A stretch of 64,000 bases of DNA, from NCBI GenBank assembly GCA_028706255.1, contig JAQWBS010000004.1, positions 54,006-118,005 of the forward strand. The letters run 5' to 3'. The notes beneath the pieces are model-generated. The model ran no database searches and was not told where the DNA came from. It saw only the letters and a program-made list of their open reading frames with translations. A program made the position numbers and the translations under genes. The DNA comes from Alphaproteobacteria bacterium (GTDB lineage: Bacteria; Pseudomonadota; Alphaproteobacteria; RF32; CAG-239). Positions 50,149 to 60,103 of this stretch are shown piece by piece (within the stretch, counting starts at the first letter, position 1; each line of letters starts with the position of its first letter).

Positions 50149-50358
50149 ATGGCAAAAAAATCTGTTGTCATTGCCGGACGTCATGAAACAAGCATTTCTC
50201 TTGAAGATGCTTTTTATGCAGAACTTGTCGCCATTGCGAACAAAAAAAACTTAAGTATCAATCAACTGGTTACAAAAATTGATGAGGAAAGAGAAGTTGA
50301 AAATCTTTCTTCTGCAATCAGGCTTTATATTTTAAACTATCTGAAAGAGGAGAAATGA
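50149..50358 (+). CDS. Ribbon-helix-helix domain protein
   Basis: KKSVVIAGRHETSISLEDAFYAELVAIANKKNLSINQLVTKIDEER. Confidence 0.85.
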   Translation: MAKKSVVIAGRHETSISLEDAFYAELVAIANKKNLSINQLVTKIDEEREVENLSSAIRLYILNYLKEEK

Positions 50359-50359
50359 A

Positions 50360-51358
50360 ATGTCTGTCTTCCCTAAAAAGCTCAAAAAAGGTTCACATAT
50401 TCGAGTGATTGCCCCTTCAAGAAGCTTCAAATTGATTAGTGAAGAAACCAGAGAGATTGCTTTGCAACGTTTTGCAGAAATGGGTATAACCGTTTCTTAT
50501 TCAAAAAATGCTGATGAAATGAATGGCTTTATGTCTTCTTCAATCGAATCCAGAATTTCAGATTTGCATGAAGCATTTGCTGACCCTTCTGTTGATGCGA
50601 TTTTGACAGCCATTGGCGGGTTTAATTCAAACGCGCTTTTAGACTCAATTGATTATGAGCTTATCAAAAAAAATCCAAAAATTTTATGTGGTTTTTCAGA
50701 TATCACTGCACTTTGCAACGCTATTCATGCTAAAACAGGTTTAGTCACTTATTCAGGAACACACTTTTCAAGTTTCGGAATGTTGAAAGGCTTTGACTAT
50801 TCTTTGGAATATTTCAAAAAATGTTTTTTCTCAGAGGATTCATATGAAGTTGTTGCTTCCAAGGAATGGAGCGATGAAGCATGGTTTATGGAACAAAATA
50901 AAAGAACGTTCATTGAAAATGAAGGACATTGGCTGTTAAATGAGGGCAAAGAAACGCTTGTTGAAGGCACAATTATTGGCGGAAATCTTTGCACCTTCAA
51001 TCTCTTGCAAGGAACGGATTATATGGCAAACCTTGAAGGGAATATTTTGTTTATTGAAGATAATTTTATGACTAAAATGGACTTGCTAGAGTTCGACCGA
51101 AACTTAACTTCTTTACTTCAACAAAAAACTTTGCAGAACTTACAAGCTGTTGTGATTGGTCGTTTTCAAAAAGGCTCAGAAGTGACACAAACAAAGCTTC
51201 AAGAGGTTATCAAAGCTAAAAAGAAATTGCAAAATTTGACAGTAATTGCCAATGTAGATTTTGGACATACGACGCCAATCATCACTTTCCCAATTGGTGG
51301 TAAAGCAAAACTTGAAAAGAAAAATGGAAGTTATCATCTGTTCGTGATAGCACATTAA
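50360..51358 (+). CDS. LD-carboxypeptidase (peptidase S66 family)
   Basis: LKKGSHIRVIAPSRS; DAILTAIGGFNSNALLDSIDYELIKKNPKILCGFSDITALCNAI; YSGTHF. Confidence 0.93.
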   Translation: MSVFPKKLKKGSHIRVIAPSRSFKLISEETREIALQRFAEMGITVSYSKNADEMNGFMSSSIESRISDLHEAFADPSVDAILTAIGGFNSNALLDSIDYELIKKNPKILCGFSDITALCNAIHAKTGLVTYSGTHFSSFGMLKGFDYSLEYFKKCFFSEDSYEVVASKEWSDEAWFMEQNKRTFIENEGHWLLNEGKETLVEGTIIGGNLCTFNLLQGTDYMANLEGNILFIEDNFMTKMDLLEFDRNLTSLLQQKTLQNLQAVVIGRFQKGSEVTQTKLQEVIKAKKKLQNLTVIANVDFGHTTPIITFPIGGKAKLEKKNGSYHLFVIAH

Positions 51359-51365
51359 GAAAGCA

Positions 51366-51394
51366 AAAGCCTCTCAATTGAGAGGCTTTTTTTT
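51366..51394 (+). terminator. Hairpin terminator
   Basis: aaagcctctcaattgagaggctttttttt. Confidence 0.85.
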
Positions 51395-51396
51395 GA

Positions 51397-51972
51397 TTAT
51401 TTTTTCATGCTTTCAACCAGATAAGCATTGGTGGTCACAAGAGATAAAATGAGCCATTTCATTGTGCCGTCGATGATTTTTCCGCCACTAAGCAAAAAGG
51501 CGAGGGCGTCAAATGTGATGAGCATTAAGAAGAAAAGATAAGCTTTTTTGTGACCATTGATAATAAAGAAGATGAAAGGGGAATAAATAATGATGCTTCC
51601 CAACTTTTCAAATAAATCAAGGTCTTGCGAGAGGAAATAACTAATGATTAAGCCTGAAATCGCCAAAGTGCAGAGGAGGCGATATCTTGGAATTGCTTTG
51701 TTCACAGCATTTTCTTTTTTCAAACTTCTAATGCCAAGCAAGAGATTTGTAATTTCTAAAATTGGGGCATAAGCTTTGGCGTTTATCAAGCCATTGGTAA
51801 TGCTTTCATAACCATATTTATAGTTCATTGTCCAATACAAGCCTAGGGCAAAAAGAATCACTAAAAGAAAGATGTAAATGCTATTGTCATAAAGGCTAAG
51901 GGATGAAATTATTCCAAAAATGAACCAAACTAAAGATAAAATGAGTGCGTTTTTTTTACGACTGTTCATCAT
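51397..51972 (-). CDS. Hypothetical multi-pass membrane protein
   Basis: Several hydrophobic segments. Confidence 0.65.
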   Translation of the reverse strand: MMNSRKKNALILSLVWFIFGIISSLSLYDNSIYIFLLVILFALGLYWTMNYKYGYESITNGLINAKAYAPILEITNLLLGIRSLKKENAVNKAIPRYRLLCTLAISGLIISYFLSQDLDLFEKLGSIIIYSPFIFFIINGHKKAYLFFLMLITFDALAFLLSGGKIIDGTMKWLILSLVTTNAYLVESMKK

Positions 51973-52114
51973 AAATTCTCCAAAAGATAATTTTAATGTG
52001 AGATTATCATTAGCTTATGCCTTCGTCAAATATAATTTATATGTTGATAATATGATAATTAACTTCAAGTTGCGGGCGAAAAGCTTTATATTCAGGGAAA
52101 TATATTAGAACTTT

Positions 52115-52789
52115 TTGGATAGAGATATGAAGAAAAAATTGGTTTGTTCATCAGAAGTTTATGAACTGAACGTTGAAGACTTGTTAAAGTTGCCAAAGTC
52201 AGATGACTATTGCACGGGTGAAGAAGTTATCGTTTTTTTAGGCAATATTAAGCATGGGGAAAATGATGCTTTAATGTCTGGACAGGAAACGCTTTTGGAT
52301 GCCCAAAAAGCAGGTAAAAAATTTGTTGAAACGAAAATGGTATATCGTTCTTATGATGGTCTTTCTGGTTTTTTAATTAATCTCTTGAAATATGTAAAAA
52401 GAAATAATTATCAAAGAGGTCGTGGAAGTTTTCGCATGAGCTTTGCGAACATTTTAGATAAAGATTTACCTCGTGGTGAGCGTAATTTTGAAAATGCTTA
52501 TGCTTTATCAAGCAATGTTTCTTTTCCTGAAGAAAATAAGCGTCAGAATGCTTATCTTAAACTTTATAATTCGATTAAAGAAAATGGCTATGATATGAAA
52601 TATCCTATCATCATTTTACTGAACCGTAAATTTGGTGTTAAGGATCAGCTTCTTCAAGGGCATCACCGCATTGGCATTTGCAAAGAATTAGGGATTGAAG
52701 AAATTAGTGTTTCTTTTTGGGGTGGTCCACGTTCTTTTGGATTTATGATGATTATCTACAAATTTTTGAGACTTTTTAGAAAAAAATAG
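52115..52789 (+). CDS. Hypothetical protein with ParB/sulfiredoxin-like C-terminal motif
   Basis: YPIIILLNRKFGVKDQLLQGHHRIGICKELGIEEISVSFWG. Confidence 0.6.
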   Translation: MDRDMKKKLVCSSEVYELNVEDLLKLPKSDDYCTGEEVIVFLGNIKHGENDALMSGQETLLDAQKAGKKFVETKMVYRSYDGLSGFLINLLKYVKRNNYQRGRGSFRMSFANILDKDLPRGERNFENAYALSSNVSFPEENKRQNAYLKLYNSIKENGYDMKYPIIILLNRKFGVKDQLLQGHHRIGICKELGIEEISVSFWGGPRSFGFMMIIYKFLRLFRKK

Positions 52790-52812
52790 TTTTTTTTATT
52801 AAGGAGGAAACA

Positions 52813-54423
52813 ATGAAAGTTGTGATTGTTGGAGGTGGAGCCGCTGGCGCAAGCTGTGCTGCCCGCTTGAGAAGACTGAACGAAACTGCCGAAATTTTGA
52901 TGTTTGAAAAAACAGATGAAGTTTCCATAGCCAATTGTGGACTGCCATATTATTTTTCAGGGGTCATTACCGACAGAGAAGATATGCTTGTGTCTAGTCC
53001 TGAGGAGCTCAAATCCCTTTTTAATATTGATGTTCAGACAAATTCAGAAGTTACTAAAATTGATTTTGAAAAGAAAATAGTTGAAGTTAATTCTGAAAAA
53101 ATAGTTTCTTATGACAAACTTGTGTTAGCGCTTGGAGCAAGCCCGATTGTTCCACCAATTAAAGGTATGGGTGCGAATGTTTTTTCGGTTCGTAATTTGC
53201 ATGATATTGATAAACTTAAAGCATTTGCTAAGCAAAATCCATTGAAATCTGCAGTTGTTATCGGAGGTGGATTTATCGGTTTGGAAATGGCGGAAAACTT
53301 TGCTCATCTTAACATTAAAACAACACTTATTGAACAAGCTTCTCAGATTTTGGCTCCGCTTGATGAAGATGTTGTGGCTTTCGCACAAAATGAAATGCGC
53401 ACAAAAGCTGTTGAACTTATCCTTGGTGACGGGGTTAAGGAATTTGAAGCTGATAATGTTGTGCTAAACAGTGGTCGTAAAATTCAAGCTGATGTTATTG
53501 TGATGGCTATTGGGGTTCGTCCTGATACGAGATTACTTCAAAATACTTCAGTTGCTTTGAATGAGCGTGGTGCAGTGAAAGTGAATGTTTCAATGGAAAC
53601 TTCTGTGAAAGATGTTTATGCCGCTGGAGATAGTGTTGAAATTAGAGATTTTGTTTCAAAAGCCCCTGCAATGATTGCTTTGGCAGGTCCTGCTAATCGA
53701 CAAGGCAGAATTATTGCTGATAATCTTTGTGGAAAGCACTCAACATACAAAGACACGCAAGGCACAGCCGTTGTGAAGGTTTTTGACTTAACGGTTGCCA
53801 GTGTTGGGTTGAATGAAAGACAATTGAAACAAAAAGAAATTGCTTATAAAAAAGTTCACATTTGGGGAAATTCCCATGCGGGTTACTATCCTGATGCGCA
53901 ACCTTTGTTGTTGAAGTTGCTTTTTACAGGCGAGGGCGAAATTCTTGGAGCGCAAGCTGTTGGTTATGATGCTGTTGAAAAAAGAATAGATGTCATTGCG
54001 AGCATTATGCGTTTGAGTGGAAAAGTGCAAGACTTAGTTGATGCCGAGCTTTGTTATGCTCCACCATATTCTTCTGCAAAAGACCCAGTGAACATTTTAG
54101 GAATGGCAGCAAGCAACATTATTGCGGGTGATTTGAGCCTTGCTTTTTATGAAGATGTGACGGATGAGGCATATTTGCTAGATATTCGTCCTCTGGCAGC
54201 CTATAAGGCAGGAACAATCAAAGGCGCAAAACATCTGCACATTTCAAAACTTCGAGAGAATTTAGGTGATTTGCCAAAAGATAAAAAAATTATCCTCTTT
54301 TGTAATAAGGGATTCAATAGTTATCTTGGGTATCGAATTTTGAAGCAGAATGGTTTTGAAAATATTTATAGTTTAAGTGGTGGCTTTTTATTTTTTAGTG
54401 AACAAATGCAAAATAAATCTTGA
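52813..54423 (+). CDS. FAD-dependent CoA-disulfide reductase-like oxidoreductase with C-terminal rhodanese domain
   Basis: MKVVIVGGGAAGASCAARLRRL; ANCGLPYYFSG; rhodanese region AYLLDIRPLAAYKAGTIKGAKHLHISKL...IILFCNKGFNSYLGYRIL. Confidence 0.92.
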   Translation: MKVVIVGGGAAGASCAARLRRLNETAEILMFEKTDEVSIANCGLPYYFSGVITDREDMLVSSPEELKSLFNIDVQTNSEVTKIDFEKKIVEVNSEKIVSYDKLVLALGASPIVPPIKGMGANVFSVRNLHDIDKLKAFAKQNPLKSAVVIGGGFIGLEMAENFAHLNIKTTLIEQASQILAPLDEDVVAFAQNEMRTKAVELILGDGVKEFEADNVVLNSGRKIQADVIVMAIGVRPDTRLLQNTSVALNERGAVKVNVSMETSVKDVYAAGDSVEIRDFVSKAPAMIALAGPANRQGRIIADNLCGKHSTYKDTQGTAVVKVFDLTVASVGLNERQLKQKEIAYKKVHIWGNSHAGYYPDAQPLLLKLLFTGEGEILGAQAVGYDAVEKRIDVIASIMRLSGKVQDLVDAELCYAPPYSSAKDPVNILGMAASNIIAGDLSLAFYEDVTDEAYLLDIRPLAAYKAGTIKGAKHLHISKLRENLGDLPKDKKIILFCNKGFNSYLGYRILKQNGFENIYSLSGGFLFFSEQMQNKS

Positions 54424-54482
54424 TATAATCTAGTTGAATTAGTATTTATAAACTACTTTTAATTACACTAAGGACTAGACTT

Positions 54483-54959
54483 ATGAAAAATATTTTTGTT
54501 TTGTTTTTGTTGTTTTCACTAACTTCTTGTGCTTCTTCTTATATATACAAAGCTTCTGAAGATAGCCGAGCCTCTGAGCCAAAAATTATTTCTTATGATG
54601 CTAAGGGCAAACCTTGGGGACAAGAAATTGAGAAAAGATTGAAAGAAAAAGGCTTTAAAGTTGTTAAATATAACAGAAAGAAGAGATTTCAGGAATCAAA
54701 TTCGGGAAAAAAGGTTTCTTATAACGTAGCAGAAACTCGCTATCATTTAGTAACTTATGCAAAATATTCCTTAATAGAGAGTAGATGTATGTTTGGGGGG
54801 CATATTTTTAGCTCTTTTACAGCAGAGTTGATTGATAGGAAAAATAATCAAACAATGGCATATTATGATGGATTAGCTGGTTATTCAGAAGGATGCTTTC
54901 CTATGCGTGGAACCATCTTTGGGGATGTCACAGATATGGTCAATGACTATTGGAAATGA
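54483..54959 (+). CDS. Hypothetical lipoprotein
   Basis: MKNIFVLFLLFSLTSCASS lipobox. Confidence 0.75.
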   Translation: MKNIFVLFLLFSLTSCASSYIYKASEDSRASEPKIISYDAKGKPWGQEIEKRLKEKGFKVVKYNRKKRFQESNSGKKVSYNVAETRYHLVTYAKYSLIESRCMFGGHIFSSFTAELIDRKNNQTMAYYDGLAGYSEGCFPMRGTIFGDVTDMVNDYWK

Positions 54960-55003
54960 TCAAAAGGGAGTGAGAAATCACTCATTTTCTTTTTATAAAA
55001 AAA

Positions 55004-55045
55004 CCGTCTTTGATAAGACGGTTTTTGAAATGGCGATCCCGAGAC
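55004..55045 (-). repeat. Duplicated tRNA-Arg 3' end plus terminator hairpin (copy 1)
   Basis: 42-bp identical to 55194-55235: ccgtctttgataagacggtttttgaaatggcgatcccgagac. Confidence 0.9.
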
Positions 55046-55220
55046 TTGCTAAGTAAAAATGACTTAGTAAGTCATTTTTATCTGTAAAAGGTGTAAATAT
55101 CTTAATGAGCAAAGGAAGCAAAGCAACTGTAGCGAGTTTAGATATTACACTCCGAGTTTACGAGCATAGGCGTCGCAGATTGACATAAAAAAGCCGTCTT
55201 TGATAAGACGGTTTTTGAAA

Positions 55221-55297
55221 TGGCGATCCCGAGACGACTCGAACGTCTGACCCACAGCTTAGAAGGCTGTTGCTCTATCCAACTGAGCTACGGGACC
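55221..55297 (-). tRNA. tRNA-Arg (anticodon TCT), CCA encoded
   Basis: ggtcccgtagctcagttggatagagcaacagccttctaagctgtgggtcagacgttcgagtcgtctcgggatcgcca on minus strand. Confidence 0.95.
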
Positions 55298-55408
55298 TTG
55301 ATACAGAGAACTTAATATGCCATATTTCTAAAAAAAGCAAGCCTTTTTTTGAAAAAAGATAAATTTGTTCTAAGTGGTAAAAAATAACATCTGGGATTAT
55401 CAAATTTT

Positions 55409-55758
55409 ATGGTCGGGATAGCAGGATTACTCTCATTTCATTCGAGTTGCACGGGCGGTTTTTGCTTCGCAACCGGTGATACTTCCGTCTCACCTAAACC
55501 TTGTAGTCGAACCTACTCCTTCGTAGGTTCAAATCTCATAGTCTTGAACCATAAAAAAACCACTCACAAGGAGTGGTTTTTTTATGGTCGGGATAGCAGG
55601 ATTACTCTCATTTCATTCGAGTTGCACGGGCGGTTTTTGCTTCGCAACCGGTGATACTTCCGTCTCACCTAAACCTTGTAGTCGAACCTACTCCTTCGTA
55701 GGTTCAAATCTCATAGTCTTGAACCATAAAAAAACCACTCACAAGGAGTGGTTTTTTT
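55409..55758 (-). repeat. Two perfect 175-bp tandem units, each with the tRNA-Pro 3' tail
   Basis: 55409-55583 and 55584-55758 are identical; both begin atggtcgggatagcaggatt, matching the tRNA-Pro 3' end at 55759. Confidence 0.95.
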
Positions 55759-55759
55759 A

Positions 55760-55836
55760 TGGTCGGGATAGCAGGATTCGAACCTACGACATCTAGTACC
55801 CAAAACTAGCGCTCTACCAGGCTGAGCTATATCCCG
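55760..55836 (-). tRNA. tRNA-Pro (anticodon TGG), CCA encoded
   Basis: cgggatatagctcagcctggtagagcgctagttttgggtactagatgtcgtaggttcgaatcctgctatcccgacca on minus strand. Confidence 0.95.
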
Positions 55837-55969
55837 TTTGACTTCGTTTCACAACATATACAATTTCATTTTACTTTGCAAGTGTTTTTTTAATATATTT
55901 TACAAAAAATGGCTAAAGGAATTTTTCCTTAAGCTAAAAGATTATTTTTTCACTCATAACCCCAAAAAT

Positions 55970-56656
55970 TTATATGATTCTATGTTCTTTGAAGCTATAA
56001 AAGTCGGATTTGCTGATGATGATGTGGTCTAAGACTCGGATATTCATTGCTTCGGCCGCTGCGTTGATTTTTTTAGTGATGTCTATGTCGGCTTTGGAAG
56101 GGGTAACATTGCCAGAAGGGTGATTGTGAATGAGAATGATGGCGCTTGCACCTTTGAGAACCGCAGATTTAATTACTTCCCTTGGGTGAATGGCAACTTG
56201 GTCAACAGTGCCTCTTTGTTGGCTTTCTTCACACAAAACTTGAAGCTTATTGTTCAGGAAAACAATTTTGAACTCTTCAAATTCTTGATGCCCCATTGAG
56301 GAACGGCAATAGTCAATGAGCAAATCCCAATTGTTGATGACAGGTTCATCAGAATTGTTCAGAACTTGCCAGTTTAGGCGAATGGCGGCTTCTTTGACAA
56401 GCTTCAAAACAGTTGCAGAGTTTTCTTTAACGCCCTCAAAGGCGAGTAAGTCTTCCAGTGGCGCATTAACAACGCCTGCAAAACTGCCATATTTGTTGAC
56501 AAGTTTTTTTGCTAAAGGCTTCACATCTCTTCTTGGAATGGCAATGGTTAATAAGAGTTCTAAAAACTCATAGTCAGGCATAGACTTTCCGCCGCCGTTT
56601 AAAAACTTTTCACGCAATCTTTGTCGGTGTCCGAGGTAGTCAGGAGTTTCAGCCAT
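55970..56656 (-). CDS. radC: RadC-family JAB-domain protein
   Basis: LGHRQRLREKFLNGG; FLNNKLQVLCEESQQRGTVDQVAIHPREVIKSAVLKGASAIILIHNHPSGNVTPSKADI. Confidence 0.95.
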   Translation of the reverse strand: MAETPDYLGHRQRLREKFLNGGGKSMPDYEFLELLLTIAIPRRDVKPLAKKLVNKYGSFAGVVNAPLEDLLAFEGVKENSATVLKLVKEAAIRLNWQVLNNSDEPVINNWDLLIDYCRSSMGHQEFEEFKIVFLNNKLQVLCEESQQRGTVDQVAIHPREVIKSAVLKGASAIILIHNHPSGNVTPSKADIDITKKINAAAEAMNIRVLDHIIISKSDFYSFKEHRII

Positions 56657-56664
56657 CGTTGTTT

Positions 56665-57468
56665 TTAGACCTTATATGGAGGTTTGTTATATCCTTTTTG
56701 AGAAAACGTAAAGATTTCACAGCCGTCAGCTGTTACCCCAAGAGAATGTTCAAATTGTGCACTCAAAGACTTATCTCTGGTCACGGCTGTCCAATTATCT
56801 TGTAAAATAATTGCATCTTTTTTACCAATATTAATCATTGGTTCAATGGTGAAGAACATGCTTTCTTCAAGCAAAGTGCCTGTGCCTTTGCGTCCAGAGT
56901 GGATAACTTGAGGTTCATCGTGGAAAACACGTCCTAAACCGTGTCCACAGAAAGCGTCAACAATGCCATAGCCATATTTTGAGGCGATTGATTCAATTAA
57001 AGCACCAATGTCGCCGAGTCTTACGCCTGGTTTAACAAGATCAATGGAACGCATTAAGCATTCATAAGTGACTTCACAAAGTCTGGTTGCTTTAATTTTT
57101 GGCTTTCCTGCATAATACATTCTGCTGGTGTCGCCAAACCAACCATTATAAATGACCGTGACGTCGATGTTTAAGATATCTCCGTCCGCAAGCTTTCTTT
57201 CAAAGCTAGGAATTCCGTGACAGATAACATGATTGATGGAGATGCAAGTTGCGTGTTTATAGCCATTATAATTGATGCAGGCACAAACCGCCCCTTTACT
57301 TTCAATGAACTCTTGACAAAGCTTGTCTAATTCACCTGTTGAAGCGCCCACTTGCACAAAGGGGGTGATGTAATCTAAAGTTTCTGCTGCAATTTTGCCA
57401 GCAACTCTCATGCCTTCGAAATCTGCTTTTTCATAGATGGTGACGCCATCTTTTCTCATATGTGACAA
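56665..57468 (-). CDS. map: Methionine aminopeptidase type I
   Basis: ISINHVICHGIPS; NIDVTVIYNGWFGDTSRMYYAG; GHGLGRVFHDEPQV. Confidence 0.96.
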   Translation of the reverse strand: MSHMRKDGVTIYEKADFEGMRVAGKIAAETLDYITPFVQVGASTGELDKLCQEFIESKGAVCACINYNGYKHATCISINHVICHGIPSFERKLADGDILNIDVTVIYNGWFGDTSRMYYAGKPKIKATRLCEVTYECLMRSIDLVKPGVRLGDIGALIESIASKYGYGIVDAFCGHGLGRVFHDEPQVIHSGRKGTGTLLEESMFFTIEPMINIGKKDAIILQDNWTAVTRDKSLSAQFEHSLGVTADGCEIFTFSQKGYNKPPYKV

Positions 57469-57477
57469 TTTAGTCTC

Positions 57478-58170
57478 CTAGAACTCAATTTTTATCTTAT
57501 TTGAGATTTCTATACCATTTTTATCTAAATTACAACCATAACAGATAAATTTTAGCCCTTTTTTTGCTTCATCAAAAGTTTTTCCTGCGCCAATTGGGTC
57601 AATGTGCCAACAAAATTTGACGCCATTATGGTCAATTCGGGGCACAATCATTAGAACATAAGTTTCTTGTCCTTGCTTTCTAAGTTGTTCAAAATCTGTA
57701 TAAATTTTCATTTCTCTAAAATCTAAATTAGAAGGGAAGATAACATCTGCACCAAGTTTGTTATAAATGCTACATAAATAGACAGTGCATTTTTCTTTCT
57801 GGTTGCTTAGTTCTAAAAGAGAATGTTTGATGTTGTTTTTTTGAAGATATCTTATGGAATCATATTTACTGAGTTCTTCAATTTTTTTCTGTTCAAATGC
57901 TTCTGAGAAAATGTTGGAGATATAGCGATAATTCACCATAATATAATTGTCATTTTCTTTAATGAAAACAATTTCATAAGAAAGTTTTTGTTGCTTACTT
58001 GGAAATTTTTGTAACCAAACTTCCTTCCCTGTTTCATAAGTTTTTTTGCTATTTTCAAAATCTGGGCAAAAGACAGGCACAACCTCTTTGTTTTCCAATT
58101 GCACATCAAAAATTAGGTTGTTGTAGATGTTTGAGATTTTTCCTTTTATGAGCTTCTTACTGAATATCAA
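57478..58170 (-). CDS. Hypothetical protein
   Basis: 230-aa ORF, N-terminal MIFSKKLIKGKISNIYNNLIFDVQLENKEVVPVFCPDF. Confidence 0.65.
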   Translation of the reverse strand: MIFSKKLIKGKISNIYNNLIFDVQLENKEVVPVFCPDFENSKKTYETGKEVWLQKFPSKQQKLSYEIVFIKENDNYIMVNYRYISNIFSEAFEQKKIEELSKYDSIRYLQKNNIKHSLLELSNQKEKCTVYLCSIYNKLGADVIFPSNLDFREMKIYTDFEQLRKQGQETYVLMIVPRIDHNGVKFCWHIDPIGAGKTFDEAKKGLKFICYGCNLDKNGIEISNKIKIEF

Positions 58171-58196
58171 TTTTTATCTCTCCTGAGAATATTCTT

Positions 58197-59969
58197 TTAT
58201 CTTGTTTCACGTCCTCTTCTTGGGGCGAAAGGTTTGGCTTGTTTTCTCTCTTCTTTTTCCTGTTTGAAGGCTTCTCTGCTCACCCATTTACCTTTTAAGA
58301 TGACTATGTCATGCTTGCCAACTTCATTCATGAAAACAATATGTTCTTTATTTGGATTTTCATGGTCAGGATAAACCTGAACTTGATCGATAACTGTTGT
58401 TCTTTCCGCAGGGGAAAGACTTGGTTCACGACGAAAGGCAAGATAGGTTGTTTTGTCTTGCTCATTATGTCCAAGTAAAACAGCATTCGTAGGCGTTAGC
58501 ATAATTTGGTCAGCATTTTCAAAAACAAGGTTTTTATATCCTTCATCTTGGGCGATGTTTGCCGTTGTGTCAAGTTGTTCCATATCTCCATGAATTGGGA
58601 TAATCAGAGTGCCCTTATTATGGAAGTTGATAAATTCTATCGTTTCGCTTTTTCCGGCATGTCCGCTGGATTGAAATTTCTTCGCAGAATATGTGCCGAT
58701 TTTAGAATTTTCAGGGGCTTCAACTTGATAAATTGTCACGCCTAAAGCAGCTAAGCGATGAATTGTTTTGGTAATTCCCTTGGAGTTTATGCCGACGTCT
58801 CTTTGTGCTTGAACGAAAACATCACTGTCAGTTATTTTGAAAAAAGGGTGTCCAGTGAGAGAGTCTTTGTTGTCTTTCTGATTTTTTTCTTGTTCGGAAA
58901 GTTTAACAACGCCAGATTTTCCCGTAGCTGCTTTGCTTGCAGATGTTTCTTCTGAGCCATCGGCAAAAGCACCAGAAAGCACGATAACACGATCTTTAGG
59001 ATCTGTTTTTTCAGTGAAATCATTCGCTTTTCCAGAGAAGATAACGTCTTCATAAGTGTCAATGCCAGCCTTTTCTGCGGCGATAATGGAAACATTTAAA
59101 TTTGGACTATCAATGAAAAGTTTTTTCTGTTCGCCAGTCTTTTCATTGTGTCTGCGAATTGCCTCTGCAAGTTTTATCAAATGTTCGCCACTTCCAGAGA
59201 TAACACTTGTAAAAATTTGTTTTTTATGTTGTTGAGCTGCTTCTTTAAAAAGTTCTTCCCAGCTTTGAATACATGTTTCTTTATCAAAAATATATTCATC
59301 TTTTGAACTGGTTGAGGTGGAATCCATGAAGACATGAGTTGTCTTTTTACGAGAAATAAGGTCTTTGTATTTCTCCTTATCAAAGCCTAGTTTCTCTCCA
59401 TTAAGTTTTTTTGCTTGTAATTCTCTTAAGTTGAAGTCGCCAAGGAAAACTAAACCAACATTTTCTTTGCCGTCAAGCTTGGTTAGAAAGTGAAAACCCA
59501 TAGAGCCGAGAGCGGAGTGAGAAGTGTCAAAAGCTTCAACTTCAACGCCGTTATTAAAATGGATTGGTTCGCCTGCTTTGATAATTTTGGTTTCAGGGGT
59601 CGTTTCTGCTCCAAGTCCAGCAAGGCTTCTTTTTAAATGATATGCGTTAATGGAATTTGCACTACCATAGATTGGAGGCAATTTATAATCAAGCATTTCA
59701 AGAGTTTGCAAGCCATTGTCATGGTCATTATGCGTGTGTGTGAGAAAAATGGCATCAATATTTTTGAGTTCATCTCTAATGTCTGGGCAGATGCCATCAT
59801 AAATTTTATCGTTTTGGGTGAGTTTTGAGCCATCATCAATGAGAAATTTATAGGTTTTTCCGTCAATATCTTTATGCTCGATAATCAGCGCATTTGCGCC
59901 GATGTTGACATCATTATTTCCGCCAACGAAAGTTAATCTTGTGCCAAAAGTTAGTTCATTTTTGCTCAT
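58197..59969 (-). CDS. Metallo-beta-lactamase fold hydrolase, RNase J-like
   Basis: IFLTHTHNDHDNGLQTLEML; VEAFDTSHSALGSMGF; IPIHGD; RNase J-like layout, but not verified. Confidence 0.8.
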   Translation of the reverse strand: MSKNELTFGTRLTFVGGNNDVNIGANALIIEHKDIDGKTYKFLIDDGSKLTQNDKIYDGICPDIRDELKNIDAIFLTHTHNDHDNGLQTLEMLDYKLPPIYGSANSINAYHLKRSLAGLGAETTPETKIIKAGEPIHFNNGVEVEAFDTSHSALGSMGFHFLTKLDGKENVGLVFLGDFNLRELQAKKLNGEKLGFDKEKYKDLISRKKTTHVFMDSTSTSSKDEYIFDKETCIQSWEELFKEAAQQHKKQIFTSVISGSGEHLIKLAEAIRRHNEKTGEQKKLFIDSPNLNVSIIAAEKAGIDTYEDVIFSGKANDFTEKTDPKDRVIVLSGAFADGSEETSASKAATGKSGVVKLSEQEKNQKDNKDSLTGHPFFKITDSDVFVQAQRDVGINSKGITKTIHRLAALGVTIYQVEAPENSKIGTYSAKKFQSSGHAGKSETIEFINFHNKGTLIIPIHGDMEQLDTTANIAQDEGYKNLVFENADQIMLTPTNAVLLGHNEQDKTTYLAFRREPSLSPAERTTVIDQVQVYPDHENPNKEHIVFMNEVGKHDIVILKGKWVSREAFKQEKEERKQAKPFAPRRGRETR

Positions 59970-60064
59970 AGACTCGACTCCAATTTTTTTATTTGGTCTA
60001 ATTTTGCATATTTTTCGACAAAATGCAATAATATATATTAACTTTCGTCAACTTTTTAAAAAGA

Positions 60065-60092
60065 AAGGATTTAGCGTGGTGCTAAATCCTTC
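60065..60092 (-). terminator. Hairpin terminator
   Basis: aaggatttagcgtggtgctaaatcctt, T-run on minus strand. Confidence 0.75.
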
Positions 60093-60103
60093 TTATTGCT
60101 TTG

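Noticed and set aside
55409-55796. ORFs MVGIAGLLSFHSSCTGG... (81 and 70 aa)
   Set aside because: Arise from the 175-bp tandem non-coding repeat and run into tRNA-Pro; no RBS and no codon-usage support.
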